Assembly: GCF_900102915.1 (NCBI RefSeq)
Contig: NZ_FNGG01000001.1
Span: forward strand, 62,001 to 126,000
Origin: Salinimicrobium catena
Lineage (GTDB): Bacteria > Bacteroidota > Bacteroidia > Flavobacteriales > Flavobacteriaceae
Direction of reading: 5' to 3'
DNA: 64,000 bases
Below the pieces are notes generated by a model, which did no database searches, had not been told where the DNA came from, and worked only from the letters and a program-made list of their open reading frames with translations. Both the position numbers and the translations under genes were made by a program. Below, piece by piece: positions 54,746 to 61,713 of this stretch (positions are counted from its first letter, which is position 1; each line of letters starts with the position of its first letter).

Positions 54746-56533
54746 TTATTTGTTTTTAAGTTCATTTGCCTGCTGGTTCCAGTCACCACGGTTACTTTCG
54801 GTGGTGAAATTGTCGATCACCCTGCCAAGCAATTCATAATCATCTTTGGTCAATCTGCTAACCTGTTCGTAAGTATAGATACCTACCTGGTGTAGCTTTT
54901 GTTCCATTACAGGACCTACGCCGTTAAGTTTTTGAAGGTCATCTGCAGACTGAGTTGCAGGATCAAAGGTCCCAATGCGCTGCAACATCTCATCAATCCT
55001 ATCTCTCTCTACTTCAGAATCAGTCAGACTCTCTGTATTTGTTGTAGGCTCGTGTTCTTTCTTTTGATCATACTCGTCTCTTTTGATCCAGCCTCCTTCA
55101 ACATTGGCCACAGGCTCCCTAACAATGGTATTGGTGTGATCTGCATGGTCACCGTGCTCTTTACGAAGTTTCTTGTATTTTTCTCCGGAAGATTTAAGAA
55201 TGGTCTTCACCTCTGCCTGGGCGATCACAGGGAACGTACGGGCATAAAGCAGGAATAATACGAAGAAGAATCCAATGGTTCCGATAAAGATCCCGATATC
55301 CACAAAGGTTGGAGAGAACATGGTCCAGGAAGACGGCAGGTAATCACGGTGTAATGAAGTCACGATGATCACGAAGCGCTCGAACCACATCCCAATGTTC
55401 ACGATAATAGAGATAAAGAAAGAGAACATGATACTGGTTCTAAGTTTCTTGAACCACATAAACTGCGGTGAGAACACGTTACAGGTCATCATTGACCAGT
55501 AAGCCCACCAGTAAGGTCCCGTCGCACGGTTAAGGAAAGCGTACTGTTCGTATTCTACTCCAGAGTACCACGCCATGAACAATTCGGTAATATAGGCTAC
55601 CCCAACAATAGAACCGGTGATCATGATAACGATGTTCATCAATTCGATATGCTGAATGGTAATGTAATTTTCAAGATTCGAAACCTTTCTCATGATGATA
55701 AGAAGGGTGTTCACCATTGCGAATCCTGAGAAGATCGCCCCTGCAACGAAGTATGGAGGGAAGATCGTGGTGTGCCATCCCGGAATTACCGAAGTAGCAA
55801 AGTCAAAGGATACGATGGTGTGTACAGAAAGCACCAGTGGCGTTGCCAAACCGGCCAACACAAGAGACACTTCTTCAAAACGCTGCCAGTCTTTGGCGCG
55901 TCCGCTCCATCCAAAACTGAGGATGCCGTAAATATGTTTTTGAAAGGGCTTTATTGCGCGGTCCCTGATCATAGCAAAATCAGGAAGCAATCCTGTCCAC
56001 CAGAATACAAGGGAAACCGAAAGATAGGTAGAGATCGCAAATACGTCCCAAAGCAGCGGAGAGTTAAAGTTCACCCACAGAGATCCGAACTGGTTTGGAA
56101 TAGGAAGTACCCAGTAAGCCAACCATGGACGCCCCATGTGAATGATGGGGAAAAGACCCGCCTGCACCACCGAGAAGATGGTCATGGCCTCTGCCGACCT
56201 GTTGATCGCCATTCTCCATTTTTGACGGAATAAAAGTAGTACCGCAGAAATAAGTGTTCCGGCGTGACCAATACCTACCCACCATACAAAGTTGGTGATA
56301 TCCCAGGCCCAACCTACAGTCCTGTTAAGACCCCAGGTACCAATACCGGTAGAAACAGTGTATATTATACAACCTAACCCCCAAAGAAAAGCTACAAGCG
56401 CAATTGAAAAAACAATCCACCATGATTTGTTTGCCCTTCCTTCAACCGGCGCAGCAACATCAACAGTCACGTCGTGATAGGTTTTATCGCCGGTTACTAA
56501 AGGCTTTCGTATAGGTGCTTCGTAATGAGACAT
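54746..56533 (-). CDS. actC: Alternative complex III subunit ActC (NrfD/PsrC) with C-terminal HhH domain
   Basis: Main quinol-binding membrane subunit, 595 residues, with about ten helices of the NrfD/PsrC type (SWWIVFSIALVAFLWGLG, WVGIGHAGTLISAVLLLFRQ, VSFDFATSVIPGWHTTIFPP). After the last helix (about 415-440) there is a soluble tail of some 150 residues. Its end, about 522-595, forms a helix-hairpin-helix domain (DLQKLNGVGPVMEQKLHQVG, then IYTYEQVSRLTKDDYELLG). That tail is not part of the NrfD family core. Spacing to actB (34 bases) and actD (2) shows one operon. Confidence 0.93.
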   Translation of the reverse strand: MSHYEAPIRKPLVTGDKTYHDVTVDVAAPVEGRANKSWWIVFSIALVAFLWGLGCIIYTVSTGIGTWGLNRTVGWAWDITNFVWWVGIGHAGTLISAVLLLFRQKWRMAINRSAEAMTIFSVVQAGLFPIIHMGRPWLAYWVLPIPNQFGSLWVNFNSPLLWDVFAISTYLSVSLVFWWTGLLPDFAMIRDRAIKPFQKHIYGILSFGWSGRAKDWQRFEEVSLVLAGLATPLVLSVHTIVSFDFATSVIPGWHTTIFPPYFVAGAIFSGFAMVNTLLIIMRKVSNLENYITIQHIELMNIVIMITGSIVGVAYITELFMAWYSGVEYEQYAFLNRATGPYWWAYWSMMTCNVFSPQFMWFKKLRTSIMFSFFISIIVNIGMWFERFVIIVTSLHRDYLPSSWTMFSPTFVDIGIFIGTIGFFFVLFLLYARTFPVIAQAEVKTILKSSGEKYKKLRKEHGDHADHTNTIVREPVANVEGGWIKRDEYDQKKEHEPTTNTESLTDSEVERDRIDEMLQRIGTFDPATQSADDLQKLNGVGPVMEQKLHQVGIYTYEQVSRLTKDDYELLGRVIDNFTTESNRGDWNQQANELKNK

Positions 56534-56567
56534 ATGCTTTTTATAATTGATTCTTTATTAAAATTTA

Positions 56568-59500
56568 TTAAGCTTCAGATGTATTTCTAACTTTCGTCTG
56601 GTACATCACGTTTGGCTTTGTACCTATGTATTCCAGCAGGTGATACATCCTGTCGTCTTCTTTAAGTTCTGCGACCTTGCTGTTCTCATCATTCACATCT
56701 CCAAAGATGATCGCACCTTTGTCACAGGCAGCCGAACAAGCGGTCTGGAATTCGCCATCCTCAATAGCTCTTCCTTCTCTCTTGGCGTCAAGAATGGTCT
56801 TCTGAGTCTTCTGGATACAGAAAGAACATTTTTCCATCACCCCACGAGATCTAACGGTCACATCTGGGTTCAATACCATACGGCCAAGGTCGTTGTTCAT
56901 GTGGTAATCGAACTCATCGTTCTTGTTGTAAAGGAACCAGTTGAATCTTCTTACTTTGTAAGGACAGTTGTTGGCACAATAACGAGTACCCACACAACGG
57001 TTATAGATCATCTGGTTTTGTCCCTGGCGCCCGTGCATGGTAGCAGCAACAGGACATACAGTCTCACAAGGAGCATGGTTACAGTGCTGACACATTACCG
57101 GCTGGAACACAACCTGAGGATTGTCTGCAGCTACTTCCATTTCTCCGAACTGAGAAAGAGAATCTCCTAAACCAGACATATTCTCCTTTTTCTCAAGATC
57201 TGCCTCAAAGCTTTCTTCAGAAGAGTAATAACGGTCAATTCTCAACCAGTGCATATCTCTGTACTTGCGCACCTCTTCTTTACCTACAACAGGAACGTTA
57301 TTCTCAGCATGACAAGAGATCACACAAGCCCCACATCCTGTACAGGCATTAAGGTCAATAGACATGTTGAAATGGTGCCCGGTAGAACGGTCAAATCCAT
57401 CCCAAAGGTCAACATCTGGCGAAGTCACCGGGGTTTCCACGTGGTTAAGGGAAACTTCTGGCATCTTGTTCCACACATGAGAATCTTTGGTATTGAAGAT
57501 CTCAAGAGTGGTTTCTTTAATGATATCATTTCTTCCCATCAATGTGGTATGAAGCTGAAGGCAGGCAAATTCATGCACTCCTGCAGTCTTCTCAATAGTC
57601 ACATTCTGGAAAGATTTAAAATCTTTATATACCGGGTAGGCATTCACCCCTACCTGCATTTCTTTCTGAATTCCTTCCTTCTTGCCATATCCAAGCGCAA
57701 GAGCAACAGAACCTTTTGCCTGCCCAGGCTGAATAAATACAGGAACGTTCTTAAGAACGGTTTCCCCAACCTTCAGGTTCACCAAACTTCCGTTCAATGC
57801 ACCGTTGGCCACATGTTCGTTTTCAAGACCAAGCTCAGCCGCATCGGCCCTGGAGATCTTAAGGTAGTTATCCCAGGATGCTCTGGTGATAGGATCTGGC
57901 ATTTCCTGCAACCAAGGGTTATTTGCCTGGTTTCCTGATCCCATTGCGGTTGAAGTGTACAATTCAAGCTCAAGGCCTTCTCCGGCCGCTCCCGCAAGGT
58001 TTCTTGCAGCCACACTGTCGCTGTTCACGCTGATGCTTCCGGCACCGGCAGCTTCTTCTGAAACTCCAACTGCAGGAGCTGTAGCTTCAAAAACCCCATC
58101 GTGCAAAGCATCTGTCCAGGAAGTATTCCCAAGAGAACCAGACCAGGTGTCTTTAATATAATTATAATATGAAGTTGAGTTGTCTGTCCATCTCAACAAA
58201 GTATCCTGAAACTGGCTAGTATCAAATAACGGTTTGATAGTAGGCTGCATCAGGGTAAATGTTTTTTTCGTAAACTGGATATCTCCCCAGCTCTCCAGGT
58301 AGTGCGGAGTCGCCGCAACATAGTTACACAACAAAGCAGTTTCATCCTTCTTCATTGAGAAAGCCACAGAAAGATCTACTTTCTTGAGTCCTTCCACGAA
58401 TTCTTCAGCAAACGGAAGGCTGTAAGCAGGATTCACTCCGGCTATAAGAATCGCTCCCACCTGTCCGGCATTCATATCTTTCACCAGTTGCTTAACCTGG
58501 GCAGCATTACCCTGTCTTAGCATTCTCGGGTTCTCGGTATCCATAACCGCACTTCCAAGCGCCTCGTTGATAGAAAGCACAAGAGACTGAGCATCTGTAT
58601 CTGGAATACCTGTCACGACAACAGCACTGCTTCCAGATTTACGAAGTTGTCTCGCAGCTTTCACCACAGCGTCATCAATTGCTGCAGGCAGGTTGCTTGT
58701 AGATGCCCCACCGGTCACATACCCATGGAGTGCGGCAAGCACCATTTTTTGCTGAGAAGGAGTTACAGGAACCCTTTTATCTGCATTTCCTCCCGAAAGA
58801 GAAAGGTTTGATTCAAATTGTACGTGACGGGACATTTTTCCATTCTTCGGAATACGTCCTTTGGCATAAGCCGCATCATAACCTCCGCCGGCCCAATCGC
58901 CAAGGAAGTCAGCTCCAACAGAAACGATAGTTTCGGCCTTGGAAAAATCGTAGTTTGGAAGGGCACGGGTTCCATATCTAGCCTGGAAAGCATCCAAAGC
59001 AGCATCTTCAGAAACCGTATCATAGACAACATGCCTTACATTCCCATATTTTTGAGAGAAATCATTTATCAAACGTGAAGTAGACGGACTCGCAAAAGTC
59101 TGAGTCAACAACACGATCTCACCTGAAAGATTGTTCAGCTTCTCCTTCACCTCCTTATCGAACTGCTCCCAGGAAACAACCTGTCCGTTTGCCTCAGGTC
59201 TCTGCAACCTCTTATTATCATACAATGACAAAACAGAAGCCTGCACCCTTGCATTAGCACCGGTGTTAGCCATGGTGTTATGCTCTATCTTGATAGGACG
59301 CCCTTCACGAGTCTTTACAAGCACTCCCGCAAAGTCAAACCCATCGGCCATAGTGGTGGCATAGTAGTTAGCAACACCCGGAACGATTCGTTCAGGTTGC
59401 ACCACGTAAGGAATAGATTTCATAACAGGACCCTCACAAGCCGCCAGCGAAGCAGCAGCAGTACTGAATCCAACATACTTAAGGAAATCCCTACGCGAAG

Positions 59501-59648
59501 TAGTTGAACTTTCAAGAGTTTCTTTATCACCCAAAAATTCATCTGTAGGTATCTCTTGTGCAAATTCTTTTTGCTGGTGCGTCTCAACAATAGAGCTCGA
59601 TTCTTTCAGCTCTTCAACACTTTGCCAGTATTTCTTGTTTGATGACAT
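56568..59648 (-). CDS. actB: Alternative complex III subunit ActB (Fe-S / molybdopterin-like fusion)
   Basis: A 1026-residue periplasmic subunit. A twin-arginine variant signal with SRRDFLKYVGF (51-61) ends LAAC (Cys71), suggesting lipid anchoring. The middle (about 80-720) is the molybdopterin-oxidoreductase-like domain, which in characterised ActB proteins holds no molybdenum. The C-terminal part has four cysteine groups (from 769): CTGCGACVISC, CQHCNHAPCETVC, CVGTRYCANNC, and CSFC with CSAAC, giving the 3[4Fe-4S] + [3Fe-4S] set. The ATG at 59648 is chosen; the longer frame reads into actA. Confidence 0.94.
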   Translation of the reverse strand: MSSNKKYWQSVEELKESSSIVETHQQKEFAQEIPTDEFLGDKETLESSTTSRRDFLKYVGFSTAAASLAACEGPVMKSIPYVVQPERIVPGVANYYATTMADGFDFAGVLVKTREGRPIKIEHNTMANTGANARVQASVLSLYDNKRLQRPEANGQVVSWEQFDKEVKEKLNNLSGEIVLLTQTFASPSTSRLINDFSQKYGNVRHVVYDTVSEDAALDAFQARYGTRALPNYDFSKAETIVSVGADFLGDWAGGGYDAAYAKGRIPKNGKMSRHVQFESNLSLSGGNADKRVPVTPSQQKMVLAALHGYVTGGASTSNLPAAIDDAVVKAARQLRKSGSSAVVVTGIPDTDAQSLVLSINEALGSAVMDTENPRMLRQGNAAQVKQLVKDMNAGQVGAILIAGVNPAYSLPFAEEFVEGLKKVDLSVAFSMKKDETALLCNYVAATPHYLESWGDIQFTKKTFTLMQPTIKPLFDTSQFQDTLLRWTDNSTSYYNYIKDTWSGSLGNTSWTDALHDGVFEATAPAVGVSEEAAGAGSISVNSDSVAARNLAGAAGEGLELELYTSTAMGSGNQANNPWLQEMPDPITRASWDNYLKISRADAAELGLENEHVANGALNGSLVNLKVGETVLKNVPVFIQPGQAKGSVALALGYGKKEGIQKEMQVGVNAYPVYKDFKSFQNVTIEKTAGVHEFACLQLHTTLMGRNDIIKETTLEIFNTKDSHVWNKMPEVSLNHVETPVTSPDVDLWDGFDRSTGHHFNMSIDLNACTGCGACVISCHAENNVPVVGKEEVRKYRDMHWLRIDRYYSSEESFEADLEKKENMSGLGDSLSQFGEMEVAADNPQVVFQPVMCQHCNHAPCETVCPVAATMHGRQGQNQMIYNRCVGTRYCANNCPYKVRRFNWFLYNKNDEFDYHMNNDLGRMVLNPDVTVRSRGVMEKCSFCIQKTQKTILDAKREGRAIEDGEFQTACSAACDKGAIIFGDVNDENSKVAELKEDDRMYHLLEYIGTKPNVMYQTKVRNTSEA

Positions 59649-59673
59649 ATAAATAAATGTTTCTTCTAGTTTA

Positions 59674-61038
59674 TTAATAGTGGCATTTACCACATTCAAT
59701 TCCACCAATCTGGGAAACGGTAAGTTCCTCTACCCCGTACTTCTTAGAAAGCTCTTCGTGTACTTTTTCGTAGTACTCGTTACCGGCAGTTCTAACATTG
59801 GTTTCACGGTGACAGTTCACACACCAGCCCATTGTAAGCGGTGCGTTCTGATACATGATCTCCATTTCCTGAACAGGACCGTGACAGGTTTGACAGGCAA
59901 TTCCACCCACTTCTACGTGCTGCGAGTGATTGAAATATGCGAAATCAGGAAGGTTATGGATCCTGATCCATTTTACAGGTTCGGTCTCGCCGGTGTAAGC
60001 CTGCTGACTTACATCCCAGCCCACAGCGTCGTAAAGCTTGGCGATCTCCCCGTCGTAGAATTCTTTTGAATATTCATCTGTAGCAGTTTCAGGAGCCACT
60101 TCACTAATAGATTTGTGACAGTTCATACAAACATTCAGAGAAGGTATTCCTGAAGTCTTTGAAACTCTTGCTGAAGAGTGACAGAACTTACACTCAATCT
60201 GGTTATCTCCGGCGTGAATTCTGTGTGAGAAGTGTATTGGCTGGATTGGCTGATAACCCTGATCAACACCAACCTGCATAAAGTACCCGTACAAAAAGTA
60301 AGTTCCAATAAGCACAAGAACCACAGCACTCACCAACACCAGAAACTGGTTTTCAACAAATGCCTTCCAGATTGGCTTTCTTTTAGGACTCACAGGAAGC
60401 TCAACTCCGCTTGCAGCCGCAAATCTTCTAAGAGTACGGTTCACAAGGAAAAGGATCACCAATAGCATTGCTAGCACAAACGCCAGGATCACAAGCAGAA
60501 TATCTGTAGAGATCCCTCCGCCACCGGAAGCAGCACCACCGGCAGCCTCGGCACCGGCTTGCTGAGCCTGAGGCACAGCTTTCGGCTGACTCACATACGC
60601 AAGAATGTTATCGATATCCGCATCACTTAACTGCGGAAACGGCGGCATGGCCACCTGATTGTACTCGTTATAGATCTCAACCGCCTGCTCATCTCCCTGG
60701 GCGATCAAAGCAGAACTGTTCCTGATCCAGCTGTGCAACCACTCGGTATCTCTTGTTTCGGTCACCCCTCTTAGAGCCGGTCCAATAGACTTGCTATCCA
60801 ACTTGTGACAGGCAGCACAAAGAGTATTAAAGATCTCTTTACCTGCGGCAGCATCACCACTACCGGCCTCGGCCTCTACGTTAGACTCCTGGGCACCCTG
60901 CACCGTTTCCTGAACCACGGATTCATCCTCAGCCAGAGGAGAATCCTGCGCGTAAACCAATGCATTAAAGGTTAAGAAGAAGGATACACTTAAGGAAAGT
61001 ATTCGAGCGACTGAATGGCGGTATTTCACCTTTTTCAT
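59674..61038 (-). CDS. actA: Alternative complex III subunit ActA, multiheme cytochrome c with extra N-terminal cytochrome domain
   Basis: A 454-residue membrane-anchored multiheme cytochrome. A signal peptide ends LVYAQ. A monoheme cytochrome c domain (about 60-152) has CAACH at 74-78 and a possible Met ligand in MPPFPQ. An Ala/Gly-rich linker and two helices (about 177-200 and 230-253) follow, then the pentaheme domain with CKFCH (283), CMNCH (304), CQTCH (382), CVNCH (406) and CGKCH (449). That is six CxxCH motifs in total; the reference ActA of Rhodothermus is pentaheme. It is the first gene of the act-cta operon. Confidence 0.92.
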   Translation of the reverse strand: MKKVKYRHSVARILSLSVSFFLTFNALVYAQDSPLAEDESVVQETVQGAQESNVEAEAGSGDAAAGKEIFNTLCAACHKLDSKSIGPALRGVTETRDTEWLHSWIRNSSALIAQGDEQAVEIYNEYNQVAMPPFPQLSDADIDNILAYVSQPKAVPQAQQAGAEAAGGAASGGGGISTDILLVILAFVLAMLLVILFLVNRTLRRFAAASGVELPVSPKRKPIWKAFVENQFLVLVSAVVLVLIGTYFLYGYFMQVGVDQGYQPIQPIHFSHRIHAGDNQIECKFCHSSARVSKTSGIPSLNVCMNCHKSISEVAPETATDEYSKEFYDGEIAKLYDAVGWDVSQQAYTGETEPVKWIRIHNLPDFAYFNHSQHVEVGGIACQTCHGPVQEMEIMYQNAPLTMGWCVNCHRETNVRTAGNEYYEKVHEELSKKYGVEELTVSQIGGIECGKCHY

Positions 61039-61091
61039 ATATATGTAGAATTAACGTCTTTTTTGGTACGGTTTTTTGGGGAATAAAAATG

Positions 61092-61103
61092 TGATAATTA
61101 TCA
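61092..61103. promoter_or_regulatory. CRP/FNR-like palindrome upstream of actA
   Basis: TGATAATTATCA is a perfect 12-base palindrome with the TGAT-N4-ATCA core seen in FNR/CRP-family operators. It lies 54 bases before the actA ATG in the gap between the divergent actA and SPOR genes. Binding by a regulator is inference. Confidence 0.4.
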
Positions 61104-61131
61104 TAATTTTAAGAGCCCAAAATTTTACCGA

Positions 61132-61139
61132 CAAAAGTA
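61132..61139 (-). promoter_or_regulatory. Possible -7 box of the act-cta operon
   Basis: On the minus strand TACTTTTG matches TAnnTTTG, 93 bases before the actA ATG. No TTG is found 19 bases upstream. If real, the 12-base palindrome lies in the transcribed leader. Confidence 0.35.
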
Positions 61140-61225
61140 ATACTTAAAGTCGATTTTAGCGGGCTGAAGCCTAATTTATAACTGTTCTAAATAGTCAAAA
61201 AAGGTAATTTTGACCGATTTAGTTA

Positions 61226-61233
61226 TACATTTG
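61226..61233 (+). promoter_or_regulatory. Possible -7 box of the SPOR-domain gene
   Basis: TACATTTG matches TAnnTTTG and is 23 bases before the ATG at 61257. A TTTG at 61209-61212 is too close (13 bases) to be a standard -33 element. Confidence 0.45.
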
Positions 61234-61256
61234 TGAATCAGAAAATTAAAAATGAA

Positions 61257-61643
61257 ATGTTAAGAAGAACCAAGCTCATTATCACCTCTTCCCTCCTACT
61301 GGGATTCAGCGCCTTAGGGACGGCTCAGGAGGGCACTCAAAATATAGTTCAGGACGAGAGAATCCCGGAATTACTGGCCTTAAAAACCCAGATGACCAAG
61401 GACAGCCGACTTGGAGATCGGTACCGAATTCAATTGTATTCGGGAGACAATAACCAGGCCAGCAAGATCATTAAAGAATACCGCGCATTATACCCAGATT
61501 GGCCGTCTACAGTAGTCTATGAAACGCCAAATTACAAGGTATGGGTTGGCAACTTTAGAAACAGTCTCGAAGCCGATCGCGCATTGCTGGAGATCAAAAA
61601 AACCTTTCCGGCGGCTTTCAGGTTCAAACCAGAGAAAAGATAA
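61257..61643 (+). CDS. SPOR-domain secreted protein
   Basis: A 128-residue protein with signal peptide (MLRRTKLIITSSLLLGFSALGTAQ) and one C-terminal SPOR domain (about 55-125: YRIQLYSGDNNQASKIIKEY, YKVWVGNFRNSLEADRALLE). SPOR domains bind denuded glycan strands of peptidoglycan, often at division sites. The ATG at 61257 is preferred over the in-frame GTG at 61233, because the GTG overlaps the -7 box and would spoil the signal peptide. It diverges from actA and converges on infB. Confidence 0.88.
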   Translation: MLRRTKLIITSSLLLGFSALGTAQEGTQNIVQDERIPELLALKTQMTKDSRLGDRYRIQLYSGDNNQASKIIKEYRALYPDWPSTVVYETPNYKVWVGNFRNSLEADRALLEIKKTFPAAFRFKPEKR

Positions 61644-61666
61644 GATCAGTTGATCTATGGAAATAA

Positions 61667-61696
61667 AAAAAGGGATGCGTTTGCATCCCTTTTTTG
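61667..61696. terminator. Bidirectional terminator between the SPOR gene and infB
   Basis: A 13-bp stem AAAAAAGGGATGC / GCATCCCTTTTTT with a GTTT loop, T-rich on both strands, between converging genes. Confidence 0.9.
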
Positions 61697-61713
61697 GTTC
61701 TATACAATCTTAA

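Noticed and set aside
56568-59648. Molybdenum enzyme activity of ActB
   Set aside because: Although the fold is molybdopterin-oxidoreductase-like, ActB proteins in alternative complex III are known to lack the cofactor, and the gene order fixes the identity.
59649-59708. Longer actB start at 59708
   Set aside because: The added 20 codons overlap the actA end and do not resemble the family; the MSSNKKYW start gives the usual TAT-variant spacing.
61233-61256. GTG start of the SPOR gene at 61233
   Set aside because: The GTG shares its G with the TACATTTG box and would put eight polar residues before the signal peptide; the ATG at 61257 is better.
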